Positions 10,393-22,176 of a stretch of 64,000 bases of DNA are shown here, one piece after another; position 1 is the first letter of the stretch; each line of letters begins with the position of its first letter. The stretch is from Hibiscus mutabilis (lineage: Eukaryota > Streptophyta > Magnoliopsida > Malvales > Malvaceae). The position numbers and the translations under genes were made by a program. The DNA is taken from contig CM033718.1 in the NCBI GenBank assembly GCA_019671005.1, positions 32,256,508 through 32,320,507 of the forward strand. The letters run 5' to 3'. The notes below the pieces were generated by a model. It saw nothing but the letters and a program-made list of their open reading frames with translations. It was not told the DNA's origin and searched no databases.

Positions 10393-12930
10393 ATGACCAG
10401 GGCGAGACCAGCTACATCAGAATATCCCCTTGATCCAGAAATCGAACGAACCTTGCAAAGACTCAGACGAAGGTTAAGAGTAGCAATGGCTAATCAAGAC
10501 GGCAATATAAATCAGGATGTTTCAGCATGAGGTAGAGTGATTCTTGCATGAAACAGAACTATTCGAGACTATCTAGAGGAAGATCTTGAAGGACTTAATC
10601 CAGGAGTTGTCACACCTGAAATTGAAGCTGACCACTTTGAGTTGAAACCGGTGATGTTCAATATGATCAACACAATTGGTCAATTCGGTGGTTCAGCAAC
10701 TGAAGATGCACGACAACATCTTAAATATTTCCTCGAGATTTGAAACTCATTCAAAATACAAAGAGTCACCCCAGATTTTTTACGGCTAAGATTATTCCCT
10801 TATTCACTGAGGGATAGGACGAAAGCATGGTTGAATAGTATTCTAGCTGGATCATTAGGATCTTGGGCCAATCTATGTCGTGATTTCCTAGCTCGGTTTA
10901 ATCCTACAAATTTGACTGATAAGCTTCGTAACGAAATTACTTCTTTTCGGCAGGCAAATGGCGAATCCATGTACGAGGCTTGGGAGCGATATAGAGAACT
11001 TCTACACAAATGCCTCCTACACGGATTCCCAGTGTGGACACAAGTAACAATGTTTTACAATGTTGTGAATACACCAACAAGGATGATGCAAGATGCCTCG
11101 GCAAACGACATACTCCTAGACAAGTCGCCGAAATAAGCAATGCAAATTATGAATAGGCTCGCCAAGAATGATTATCAGTTCCCAACTGCTAAAAGAGGAG
11201 GAGTTAGACGCCAAGCCAAAATACATGAACTATGATCATCAGACTCAATTTCGGCACAATTGGCCACTCTAACCAAGATGGTCCAGAACATGCAAAAACA
11301 AAACAACACACAGGAGGTCAAGGTAGTAGATTCCTTTTGTGAGTTATGTGGTGGTAACCATAATTCTTCTGAATTAACGCAGAATCCAGAATCCAGCTTT
11401 TATGTGGGGAATTACAACCAAAACAACAATGTGATGTCCAACACATAGAATCCAGCCTAGAAGAAGCACCCAAATTTCTCATGGAGTAATCCCAACAATG
11501 CTCTAAACCAGAACAATCAGAATGCACAAGCATCGAGATTCCAGCAGAATATGCCACGGTAATAGTTGTTGCAGCAACAACCGACAACATCTAGTTCTTT
11601 GGAAAATTCTCTCAATGCATTAATGTTAAAAACTGAATCTTATATGGCTGAGAATAGCAATTTCATAAAAAGAATTGATGCTTTTATTAACAGGACCGAG
11701 ATGAGATTGCAAAACCAAGAGGTGACAATCAAATCATTGGAAACACAAGTCAGACAATTTGCTCAAAATCTGAATACTAGACCGCAAGGAGGTTTACCCA
11801 GCGATACTGAAGTCGCAAGAGGAACTGGCTACGAGCAATGTAAGGCGATCACCACTAGAAGTGGCCGACAACTTAAAGAGGCTCAAACTCGTTCATTAAA
11901 CAAAACTCCACAAAAAGAACAAGATGAACTCAGCGGTAAAGCCTCAGATGCTGAACTAGGAAATGCCATGACAACCCCAGTTGACGATGCTGCGACAACC
12001 AACGATAAGCATGCCTGAGATGAGCATGCCGCGACAACCAATGATAAGTATGCCACGGCAACCCCAGTTGATGATGCCTCGGCAACTCTAGTTGCCCTAG
12101 CAATACCATCAATCAGGTTCTAGACCAATGAAAGGATCAAAGATATCCGACTTCCACCACCATTCCCACAAAGGTTGAAGCGACAAAAGCAAGAATATCA
12201 ATGCAAGAAGTTTCTTGATATCTTAAAGCAAGTCCATATCAACTTGCCGTTGGTTGGGGCAATTGAACAAATGCCGAACTATGCCAAGTTTCTTAAAGAC
12301 ATTGTGTCCAAAAGAACAAGGCTATGAGAGTTTGAAACAGTTGCCGCAATAGAGGGATGCATGGCCATGTTGCACAATCGCATGCCACCCAAGTTGAAAG
12401 ATCCTGAAAGTTTCACAATACCATGTTCCATCGAAAACCACTATGTCGGGAAAGCATTATGTGACCTTGGAGAAAGCATAAACTTGATGCCTAAATCGGT
12501 TTTCCATAAACTAGGAATCGAGAAGGCAAGACCTACAATAGTTATGCTACAACTAGCCGACAGGTCTTATGTGCATCCAAAGGGAAAATCGAAGACATAC
12601 TGGTAAAAGTTGATAAATTTATTTTTCTCGCTGACTTTATTTTTTTGGATTGTGAAGCAGATGAGCATGCACCTATCATTCTTGGGAGACCCTTCCTAGC
12701 AACAGGGAGAACCTTGATCGATGTTGAAAAATGAGAGCTCATGATGAGGGTAAATGACCTGCAAGTTAAACTAAATATGTTCCAAACACTAAAGCATGTC
12801 AATGATCCAGAAGAATGTCAACTTCTTCATGCCACGACAGAGTTTGACTTCGACGAGGAAATTAGTTGTCTCAGCAACTACATTGCCGATCTAGAGGAAC
12901 TTGAGGAGTATGAAGAACTGATCGATTAGG
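10393..12930 (+). pseudogene. gag-pro: gag-protease polyprotein, Athila-like, broken
   Basis: Structural protein and protease of the retroelement. One frame runs from the ATG at 10393 (MTRARPAT) to about 12590 and is interrupted only by in-frame stops, including near 10528, 10549, 10741, 11134, 11233, 11446, 11563 and 12016. The capsid part has LRLFPYSLRDRTKAWLNS and LRNEITSFRQANGESMYEAW (about 10780-10980), typical of Athila gag. A Cys-rich remnant CELCGGNH follows near 11340. The protease core is ALCDLGESINLMP near 12450, the Athila version without the usual D-S/T-G. A one-base loss in an A run near 12590 moves the frame to that of 12741-12929. The stops are mostly TGA or TAG at former CGA, TGG or CAG-like codons, which fits decay by cytosine deamination. 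Confidence 0.85.
12005..12115 (+). repeat. TTGCC-NN-GGCAA-like words inside gag-pro
   Basis: Four diverged copies in about 100 bases: ATGCCGCGACAACC, ATGCCACGGCAACC, ATGCCTCGGCAACT and GTTGCCCTAGCAAT. In this frame they read as repeated Ala-Thr tracts, so the protein shows only low complexity while the DNA shows a repeated palindrome. Confidence 0.7.
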
Positions 12931-13019
12931 AACAAGAAGAAGAGGCAAATTGGTTAGTCAATCGACCAGGTATATACTTTGAACAACTGGATTATTCAGG
13001 TAAGGAAGGTAAAATCGAA

Positions 13020-14590
13020 AAACCCTCCATTGAACAACCACCGATTCTTAAGTTGAAACAATTGTCAAGGCAACTAAAATATGCTTACTTGGGAATCGAT
13101 AAAACATTGCTTGTAATTATTTCCTCTAAGTTACAGCCTAAGAAGGAAAAAAAGCTGATCACCATGTTGACGCTACACAAGAAGACAATAGGGTGGACAA
13201 TTGCCGACTTAAAGGGAATTAGTCCGGTAGTGTGCATGCATAAGATTTTTTTTGAAGATGATCACAAACCTTCAATTAAGGCCCAGAAGAGACTAAATCA
13301 TGCCATGAAGGGGGTTGTAATGAAAAAAATCATCAAGTGGCTTGACGCCGGCATCATATACCCTATCTCTGATAGTACATGGGTAAGTCCGGTACAAAGT
13401 GTACCAAAAAAGGGGGCATAATGGTGGTAAGTAATAAAAACAATGAACTCATCCCAACCAAGACTGTGAGCGGTTGGAGGGTTTGTATGGATTACCAAAA
13501 GTTAAATAAGGCCACTAGGAAATATCACTCCCCCTTACCCTTTATTGATCAAATGCTTGACCGTCTTGCATGTAAACCCTTTTATTGTTTTCTTGATGGT
13601 TACTCAGGTTAAAATCAAATTGCCATAGCACCAGAAGATCAAGAGAAGACAACCTCCACATGCCCATACGGTACTTATGCCTTTCGAATGGTCCCGTTCG
13701 GATTATACAATACCCCGGAAACCTTTCAAAGATGCATGATGACACTCTTTTCAGACATGGTCGAAGACTTCCTTGAAATCTTCATGGATGATTTTTTCGT
13801 ATTTGGTAATGACTTTGACAGTTGCCTCGGTAATTTGGAAAAGGTGTTGGCAAGATGCGAAGAATCCGATCTAGTCCTTAATTGGGAAAAGTGCCATTTT
13901 ATGGTAGATGAAGGAATCGTGCTCGACCATAAGATTTCATCCAAGGGAATCGAAGTAGACAAAGCCAAGGTGGACGTGATCGAGAGATTGCCGCCACCAA
14001 GTTTGGTTAAAGGAATCTGAAGCTTTCTTGGACATGCAGGTTTTTACAGGAGGTTCATTCATAATTTTTCTAAGATTACTAAACCCTTGTGTAATTTACT
14101 TGAACAGGATATAGTCTTCAATTTTAATGATTCTTGTGCCTAAGCATTCAAAACCCTAAAGAAAAAGCTTACCTCGGCACCCATTGTCGTTCCACCCGAT
14201 TGGACACTACCTTTTGAGCTCATGTGTGATGCGAGTGATTTTGCGGTAGGAGTAGTCCTAGGCCAACGAACAGGTAAGACCTTTCATGTGATATACTATG
14301 CTATTAAAACTCTTAATAACGCTCAAGTGAATTACACAAAAATGGAGAAAGAGTTACTAGCTGTAGTTTTTGCATTTGACAAGTTCCGGTCCTATTTGAT
14401 TGGTACAAAGGTAATTGTCCATACAGACCATTCGGCAATTAAGTATCTATTTGCTAAAAAGGATGCCAAACCTCATTTGATTCGTTGGATATTGCTTTTA
14501 CAAGAGTTTGACATTGAGATTAAGGACAATAAAGGAATAGAGAATCTAGTTGCCGATCACTTGTCACGCTTAGAACTCAATAGGGAGAAG
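13020..14590 (+). pseudogene. pol: Reverse transcriptase and RNase H, Athila-like, broken
   Basis: Copies element RNA into DNA and removes the RNA strand. RT starts in the frame of 13053-13421 (MKKIIKWLDAGIIYPISDST, VQSVPKKG), then a one-base change in a G run near 13415 moves it to the frame of 13379-14020. That frame holds GWRVCMDYQKLN, VPFGLYN and the active site FMDDFFVFG, keeping both aspartates. Stops occur near 13610, 14018 and 14142. RNase H follows (14222-14590) with MCDASDFAVGVVLGQ, KELLAVVFAF and HTDHSAIKYL, the four acids of a type-1 RNase H being visible. The order RT-RNase H-integrase is that of Ty3/gypsy. Confidence 0.88.
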
Positions 14591-16106
14591 GACGTGGATT
14601 TAGAGATATGCGATGTATTCCTGGATGAGCAACTTTTAGTTACCTCGGTAACCCCTGGTGCCTCGACAACTCCAGATGCGCACACCTCGGTAACTTCAAA
14701 TGCACACGTCTCGGCAACCACTAGAGCAGTTACCACGACAACACATGCCTCGACAACCCCTAATGCCTCGACAACTCAAGATGCACACGCCTCGGCAAGT
14801 CTAGTTGCCTTGGCAATACCCTGGTATGCGGATTTAGTTAATTTCCTTGTTTGTGGTATTTTACCTTATGGCCTTACTCATCAAGGAAAGAAGCGGTTCT
14901 GCCATGATGCTAAGCATTATTTCTGGGACGAGCCTCTTTTGTTTAAACAATGTACAGATCAAGTTATACGCCGATGTGTCCTTGAAGAGGAGCAGCAGAA
15001 TGTACTCCGGCAATGTCATTCTTCACCCTATGGAGGACATTTTGGAGGAACACGTACCGCGGCCAAAGTTTTGCAATCTGGTTTGTATTGGCTAACACTT
15101 TACAAGGATGCCCAAGAGTTTTACAAGCAATGTGATCGTTGCCAGAAGACGGGCAATATCTCTAGACGACATGAGATGTCATTCCAAAACATCCTCGAGG
15201 TGGAATTGTTTGATGTATAGGGGATCGATTTTATGTGACCTTTCCCATCTTCATTCGGCAACCTCTACATTCTACTTGCCGTCGACTACGTGTTTAAATG
15301 GGTTGAGGCAGCGGCAGTTCCCGCCAATGATTCCAAAACTGTGCAACGATTCTTGTAGAAAAATATATTTACACGATTTGGGATGCCGAGAGCAATTATC
15401 AGTAATGAAGGCAAGCACTTTGACAACAGACTCATTGCCAAGATGTTGCAATGCTTCAGCGTGTCACACAAAATTGCCACGACATACCATCCACAAACTA
15501 ATGGGCAAGCAAAAAATTTCTAACCGGGAATTAAAGAATATCCTCGAGAAGGTTGTCAATCCTTCCCGAAAAAATTGGTCTTCAAGACAAGATGAAGCAC
15601 TTTGGGCTTGCCGAACCGCATTCAAAACACCTCTGGAATTGTCCCCGTTTCGCCTTGTCTATGGCAAGACTTGTCACTTACCGGTGGAAATCAAACACAA
15701 AGCATGTTGGGCAATCAAGACCGTGAATACGGATTGGGAGAGTGCCGAACAAATGCGTTTACTAGATCTCAACGAGATAGAAGAATTTTGTGCACTCGCC
15801 TATGACAATGCACGAGTCTACAAGGAGAAAACAAAGCAATGGTATGACAAGAAACTATTGTCGTGGCAATTCATGCCAAGGCAACTAGTTCTCCTATTCA
15901 ATTCTCGGCTAAAACTTTTCCCGAGATAACTGAGATCAAGATAGTCGGGACCACTCGAAGTAGTCAAGTCATTCTCTCATGGTGCCGTGATAATCAAGTC
16001 CACCATTTACGGACATGAATTCAAAGTTAATGGACAAAGATTGAAGCACTACAACGGTGCCCATATGGAACGAAAAAAAGAAGTGGTCGCCTTAGGAGAT
16101 GTATGA
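14591..16106 (+). pseudogene. pol: Integrase, Athila-like, broken, with a palindrome-rich linker
   Basis: Joins element DNA to the host genome. A linker rich in TTGCC-NN-GGCAA-like words (14635-14820) is followed by the zinc-binding module (CHSSPYGGHFGGTRTAAKVL ... CDRCQ, about 15010-15140). The core has GIDFM near 15222, then ISNEGKHF near 15400 where the family has Asp, and NGQAK near 15500 where it has Glu: two catalytic acids are replaced, each by a G-to-A change (Asp to Asn, Glu to Lys). Stops at 15218, 15235 and 15355. The frame changes near 15515, after which WACRTAFKTP, SPFRLVYGK and LPVEIKHKA lead to a C-terminal part ending about 16106. It cannot be active. Confidence 0.87.
14635..14820 (+). 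repeat. Dense TTGCC-NN-GGCAA-like array in the integrase linker
   Basis: About nine diverged copies (for example GTTACCTCGGTAACC, ATGCCTCGACAACC and GTTGCCTTGGCAAT) spaced 15-25 bases apart. The translated result is a Ser/Thr/Ala-rich linker of no known fold. The homologous linker at 53430-53490 in the other element has fewer copies, so the array grows and shrinks. Confidence 0.78.
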
Positions 16107-16728
16107 TCATGCTCTCCTTTCGATATTTTCTTTTTATTTCTATTTTTCTTTTATTCGAACTATTTATTTATTTTTATTTTATTAATTTTGGTTATTCTTA
16201 GGATAGATTTATTTATTTTCTTTAGGTTAAGACTACAATTTTCTTTCATATTTATCTAATTGTTTTTTTGAATTTTAGGTTTAAGAATTCCTTTGCACAT
16301 CTTTATTTATTTATTTTTATTTATTAGTTTATCTTTAATTTTAATCCTTATTTTATTTGTTTTTGAATTGTAGGAAAATAGTTCAAGATAAAAAAGGAAT
16401 TGGATTCAAGAAGGAAGTTTCTTCAACAAGGAAGCTAATGGGCTAAATCTAAGGCTTATATTAAGCCTCCAATTTACCCTAATTCACCTACATAGCAGGC
16501 CAAACCCTTCCCATTCCTCAATCGCCTTTACCGCCCATTCACCCAATTAAAACCCTTGCTTTCTTTCTTTCCAATCAATCCCACCCACTATATTTACTAC
16601 CTATCTTTTCTTTTTAACCCATCACCTTTAGCTTCCAAGAAACCTAATCCTACTTTTAACCTTGCAACTCTTTAGTTTCTTTTGATTTCTTTTCTTTGTT
16701 TCTACCTAACTCACAACCAAGATCATCC
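16107..16728 (+). other. T-rich spacer between integrase and the 3' ORF
   Basis: About 600 bases, very T-rich at first (TTTTATTTCTATTTTTC), then CA-rich before the ATG at 16729. No open frame of note. Athila-lineage elements have a non-coding stretch between pol and the 3' ORF, and this fits. Confidence 0.5.
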
Positions 16729-17420
16729 ATGGCAACAAAACTCAAGTTTTTGGTGCATCCAAGTTCTTCCAAACAACCAAGCTACAAGAAATTTGCTACA
16801 CCGGCGGTTCAAGAACAATTTCACTCCAAGTTTGAAACCCGAAAGATTTGCGAAGAACAAGGCTTTGAATACTCCAACTCTTATCAAGATTTCAGCCTTG
16901 AACCATTCATCTTCCAAAGGATCGCACGCCAAAAGTGGCAAATCTTTTGCCATCAACCGGAACCGGGCAACATCTCATGGGTAAGAGAATTCTATGCTCA
17001 CTCGCCTAACCCAGATAATCCTTATGTTTTTGTTCGCGACAAAGCTATCCTCATAAGCACCGAGAGCATCAACGCCTTTTAAGGGCTATGCATTGAGAAT
17101 GACGAGCATCAAGCCTTTATTGATCAACTCACGTACAAGCAACTCGACAAGGAGCTTCAAGAACTCATTCTACGGAGAACTCATTGGAACGACAGTAAAT
17201 ACAAGGGCACGGTAAACCGCCTTCGGCTTAAACCCGAGGCAAAATTATGGAATAAGTTTGTTAAAAATTCTTTAATGCCCACAGCACACAACACTACCGT
17301 TGATACACCTCGTCTTTTGCTCATACATTCTATCTTGCATAATCGCATCATTAACACTGACAAAATTATTTGCAATGAGATTTTTGTATGTAGCACGAAA
17401 GACAAAGGTTCTCTTTTTTT

Positions 17421-17494
17421 CCCTTGCCTAATCTCCAATCTTTGCATGGAGATTCTTCCCTTGCCTAATCTCCAATCTTTGCATGGAGATTCAT
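17421..17494 (+). repeat. 37-base tandem duplication that breaks the 3' ORF
   Basis: The 37 bases starting CCCTTGCCTAATCTCCAATC at 17421 are repeated without change from 17458. Because 37 is not a multiple of three, this duplication alone accounts for the frame change between the two halves of the 3' ORF. Confidence 0.9.
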
Positions 17495-17594
17495 GTCCCA
17501 AGTGAGTCAACCGATGAAAAGGCCCTACCAAAGTCCAGTTGGAATCGAGCACAAATAAAAAAGCTAATGGGAGAGGCACCAGTAAAATCCCCAA

Positions 17595-17990
17595 CGCCTA
17601 CAGTTGCCGAGGCAACTCCTGCCGCCTCGGTAACTCTTGATACCCAGGAAATTGATGCCCAGGCAACTCGGCCAGCAACCCCAGGACAACTTAAAGCACT
17701 TTTACAACCGTCGGCGAACCGTATTAAACAAATTGAAGCCCGCCAACTAATGTTCATGCGGTACATGAAGTACCACAACAATGCCATCACCTAAGTCATC
17801 CTAGAAAATTACCCGGACAACCGAGCGTCATTCCCTATCTTTCTTGCAGAAATTCTTGGCACGGCAACCGCCGAAGTAGTTGCCACAACAACCGCAACAG
17901 ATGACGCCGTGGCAACCTACACAGCAGTTGCCACGGTAACCCACACTGAAGATGCCACGGCAACCAGGACTGAATCCGCCCCGACAACCA
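17595..17990 (+). repeat. TTGCC-NN-GGCAA-like words in the 3' ORF
   Basis: Two clusters: 17600-17680 (GTTGCCGAGGCAACT, ATGCCCAGGCAACT) and 17875-17990 (GTTGCCACAACAACC, GTTGCCACGGTAACC, ATGCCACGGCAACC). They encode Ala/Thr-rich tracts. Confidence 0.7.
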
Positions 17991-18286
17991 ATGCAAAAGA
18001 CAAAGGTAAAGCACCTATGCCCGAACCAAATCGTACTGAATCATTTTTCAATTTTTCAGATTCGGACGAGTCCTCTATTGCACCAATAAAGACCACACCC
18101 ATTGAATCCTCCAAGCCCAAGCGAAAAGCCAATGACATTGAGGAAGAAGATGATGAGGACGATTTTTCAGATTTGGACGAGTCCTCTATTGCACCAACCG
18201 GTTCCACTATCGGCAACAAGGAAGCAACCACCGCATTCAAGCAAAAGAATCAAGACACCGGCCAAAAGGAAACTAATCATCCATGA

Positions 18287-18719
18287 ACGACGAGCTCTGG
18301 GAGTAAGTCATCATTTGCATTTTACTTTTTTTATTTTTTATTTTATTTTTTGCATGCATTTAGGACAATGCCTCACTCAAGTTTGGGGGGGATTGTTGCT
18401 AGTTAGTTGTCATTTTAGTTGCATTCATTTTAAGTATTGCATATAGGACACATAAATTGCTTGACATGCCTTTAGTTGGAACATGAATTGCCTAGATTTG
18501 ATGAATATCCGATGATGACATTGCCAATGTACTTAAATTGATAGAACCTTTTACCGTGGAAACACTTAGAATCCTACTATGATGCTAAACTTGATGAAAC
18601 ATTGTTGTGGCTTGATTGATTTAAGGAATTCTAGCGAACTTAGGTTGATAGTTAAAAAATTGGGGGATTAGAATAAAAATTGGATGAATGCTAGAGGTTC
18701 CCGAAACTGGCTCTAGTAT
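18287..18719 (+). other. 3' untranslated region of the Athila-like element, first part
   Basis: It contains a polypurine-like tract AGTTTGGGGGGGATTG at about 18379-18394 that copies the tract found right before the LTRs (36741 and 55479), and one 26-base block starting CTAGAG and ending CTCTAG (18691-18716). The Ogre-type element enters three bases after that block. No gene. Confidence 0.6.
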
Positions 18720-21481
18720 TGTAATCACTCATTTTTACTTAAATATATTAGTATTGCATGTATATTTATGTTACTAATATAAGGTGTGTGCATGTATAAG
18801 CTATGTATACGTATTAGGGGTGTATGTATGTCACGTATGTATCTAGGGTATAAGCGTATATAGATGTTATGTTAATTATATGTATGATTATACGTACATA
18901 TACTAGAATATTATATTAATTAATATAAGTATATATTTTCGTATGTATATGTATTGCTGTTATACTATTATTGGGCTGACAAAATGAAAAATTAAATACA
19001 TTAAACCCAAATAAAAAATTACAGTCCAATTACAAATCCAATTACAAGGCCCGTTTGGCCCAAATCTGAATCCCATTTAATTACAATGTGCAGGTAACTG
19101 TGGGCCGTTGGATCAAGATCTGATCCAACGGCCACGATGCAACCAAGGTCAAAAATATCTGCCAGGCGCGTGCTCCACACGTATGGACCGTTCGAGTGCC
19201 ACGCGCGGACGCTTTAATATCCCACGCGCGCGTAAGATCCACGCGTTCTGACTCCTCGACTGCGGAGCTCCAAGTGGCGAAATCTCAAGCCGTCTCATCA
19301 GATCGAGGCTTCATCCAGGCCGATCGTTCTTCAAGCCATCTCGACCGTTAGATCAGATCTGATCTAACGGCTGAAAATGCGTCTGGCCTATGGCAGAATG
19401 ACCACACCGCCACCGCGCCGATATTCAGTCCCCGCGTTCAGATTATGCCAAAGACAACAAGCAAATGTCAGATCTGGAAAAGAAGATACAAGTTGCAACA
19501 AAAGCAGAGGCAGTGATATATATGAAACGGGGCTGTTGTAACGGGAGGGCGAGCCAGCAAAATTTTTTAGCGAGCAAAAAAAGATTAGCAAAAAAACAGA
19601 GAGGGTAGTAACAAAAAACAGAGAGCTTGTAAAAACCAGAAAATTTGTAACCAGTCAAGATAATCAAAAGGGCAGTCCAGTGGTAATTTTTTGTCTCTTT
19701 TTCTTACCTGTTTTCTTTGCATGCATATACGAAACACAAAAAGAAATAAAAAAAAGAAACAAGTAAAGAAGTCTTACCGGCGTTGTCTGTGGGTCTTCCC
19801 TTCCTCTGTGACAAGCCTTTCGGCTCTTACAAGCCAGATCTGGTGAACAAAAGGGAGGGGAAGACCCCTTGTGGTTTCGTTTTGGTCTAAAAAAAATATA
19901 TTTTTGGGTTCGTATTTCTTAGATCTAGGGTAAATAAAAGGGGATCCTCTGAATCCAACCACGGATTCATGTTGAGGACGACAAGGGGAATGTTTTGGTG
20001 TATTTTGGGAGTCTACGGTGCGGTTAGCAGCGGCGGCCGACGGCGAGAATACGGAGGCCGGCCACGGATTCGGGTTTCTCAAGAACATTTGAGAGAAAAC
20101 GAATGAACAAAAACTCAAAAAACCGAAAAATGAAACAAAGAAAGGGAAAATGGGTTTCGGTCTAAAAATGGCCCTTTTATAGTTATTATTATTTTTGAAA
20201 TGGGTAAATTACACACTTAATCCCACCGCGTTTTCAATATTTTCAATTTTGTCTTGCCGCATGGTATAATCACAGTCCCAGTCCCCCTGAGTTTTCAAAA
20301 AGTCACAATTTAGTCACTAAATTACACCAATCGGTTTCAATGGTAAAATTACGCCTTTAACCATCCCGCGTTTTTGAATTTTTCACTTTGGGTCTGCCCT
20401 TGGTATAATTACAATCCTGGTCCTTTTAGGTTTTGTCTGTTTTGCAATTTCGTCCCTAAATTACATATTATTGTTCTTTAATTTCCGCCACTGATTTTCG
20501 TTTTCCTTTCATTTCAGTCCTGCTTTCTTTGTAAATATTATTGTTCGTATTAGCATCGTATATGTTGATATTATTTTATTTTATGTCTCCCGTATATGAC
20601 TCGTTTTATGTTTATATGTATATATGTGTCAAGTATGATATTCGTTTTTTGTCTGGTTATTCATATCAAGCATGTTATGTTTTAATTGGTTCGTACATGG
20701 CGTTTTGTATTTTTATATGTGTGCGCTTTCTTATTTTTTGGAGCTACATGTTAGTATATTTACCCTTTTCATACGATATGTTGACCCGTATATGTTGAAA
20801 TATGTATTATTGCTAGTATGCATTTTTTCGTCTATATATATACTTGTTCCTGCCTTGTTTTTTTTGACATATTATAATTGTTTTATCTATTATTTAGAAT
20901 AGTATGTATATATATACATGTTTTAGTCTAATATATCATTCATGTTAAATTAATATTCTGTTATGACAATATTTACTACATTTAAACATTTTACCATGTT
21001 TTATATTTTTGCCATTAAGATTGCATATCGAGATGTAAATTGTTAATGCGGTGTCCTTTTATCCGAGCGTAAACGGGGCCAATATCAAGCGTAGTGATAG
21101 TGGTTGGGCGTTTATTCTCGGATAACGGGGCCTTTAAAATTAACTCGCAATTATGACCGAATTTTAAAATAATTGTCACTTTAATCCGGAAAATCCAATA
21201 TTGATAAAGCGGTAAATATTAAAGTACCAATTTTGGGCGGTGTGGGGGTGCTAATCCTTCCCCATCCGTAACCGACTCCCGAACCCAATTTTTTTTTTAA
21301 TCTCTGGTTTTATGGTGTCCGGCCTACCTAAGTGGCCGGTGGCGACTCCATTTTTTAATACGGTTTATTTTAAAACCCCACGAAATAAATATTTTATATC
21401 CAAAAGAGTCACAAACACCTTTCAAACACACCTTCAAAAATCCTCGTTTTTTTTAGCGATAAAAAAAAAGACATCGCTACA
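18720..21481 (+). mobile_element. 5' LTR of the Ogre-type element
   Basis: Runs from TGTAATCACTCATTTTTACT to ACATCGCTACA, 2762 bases. Most of it matches the 3' LTR nearly base for base, but 19096-19560 and about 20003-20065 differ by many one- to five-base changes. The inner part (about 20540-20900) is TA-rich with many ATATG words. A TATA-like CTTTTATAG lies at about 20175. Frames inside the LTR are not genes. Confidence 0.93.
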
Positions 21482-21483
21482 GA

Positions 21484-21501
21484 TGGCGACTCCGCTGGGG
21501 A
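21484..21501 (+). other. Primer binding site of the Ogre-type element
   Basis: TGGCGACTCCGCTGGGGA lies two bases after the LTR. This is the tRNA-Arg-type site known from Ogre elements and separates this lineage from Athila. Confidence 0.85.
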
Positions 21502-22176
21502 CTATTTTTGTTTTGTTTTTTTTGAAAAAAAAAACAAATGAGAGTCAAGCTTTTAAAATAATCACCGCTTTATTAATATTGGAAGTTCTGGATTAAGGTG
21601 ATTATTAAATTAACATTCGGTCATAATTGCGCGTTTATTTTAACGCATTTAAAATATGGCATATAAACCCGTCTTTTTAAGTGGGGAGAAAACGCTAATG
21701 CTTTCGTGGAGATATCGTTCTCCCGTATGGGCCTAGCAAGTACCTTCGGGGCTCGAGTACCTTATGCTTTCGTAAGGATATCGTTCCTTCGTACGGGCAT
21801 AAGCGAATGGGTCCCCCTGAATTGAACCCGGTTGAGAGGAGCCTATAATGGGTGATGATCGGGGGCCTTGCTACCCTTAGTAGGGGACAACAAGGACAGT
21901 TCGGGTACCTCCTAGAACCAAAACTGCATGTAGAGAACATAGGAACCCACCCTGGTAGAGCCATGCGGATAACCTTAGGTTTTAGACGGGATAAATAGGG
22001 TTGTTTTGTGTGTTTATTTCTGTTTAATTTTGTCATTTTATTTATATATTTATCAATTTTATCTGGTACTGACTTGTTTTCTTTTCGCTTTTTGTTCTTT
22101 TTCTCATACATCATTGCATTTGCATCACATAAAGGTACTGGATCAAGTGGTTTGCCTGATCAGAAAGTCTTTCACT
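21502..22176 (+). other. Leader between primer site and ORF1
   Basis: About 670 non-coding bases. A pair of related segments (21700-21735 and 21760-21800, sharing GCTTTCGT, GATATCGTTC and the words TACGGGC or TATGGGC) forms a short diverged direct repeat. No other feature seen. Confidence 0.5.

Larger units (their letters stand above)
16729..18286 (+). pseudogene. 3' ORF of the Athila-like element (plant transposon protein type)
   Basis: Function unknown; in Athila-lineage elements an extra ORF lies here, sometimes called env-like. It starts MATKLKFLVHP. Residues about 30-120 (KICEEQGFEY, WQIFCHQPEPG, VREFYAHSPNPDN, ISTESINAF) match what is annotated in plants as the putative plant transposon protein domain. 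The frame continues through a stop at 17080 to 17505. A 37-base tandem duplication (17421-17494) shifts the frame; the second part (17483-18286, stop at 17792) is Ala/Thr-rich and then acidic, with a repeated FSD-DESSIAP block. No signal peptide or membrane segment is seen, which argues against an envelope role. Confidence 0.7.

Noticed and set aside
20541..20902. Tyr/Phe-rich hydrophobic frames in the Ogre LTR, also at 35409-35747
   Set aside because: They are open in both LTRs only because the LTRs are alike; composition comes from ATATG-rich DNA and no start context or domain is seen.
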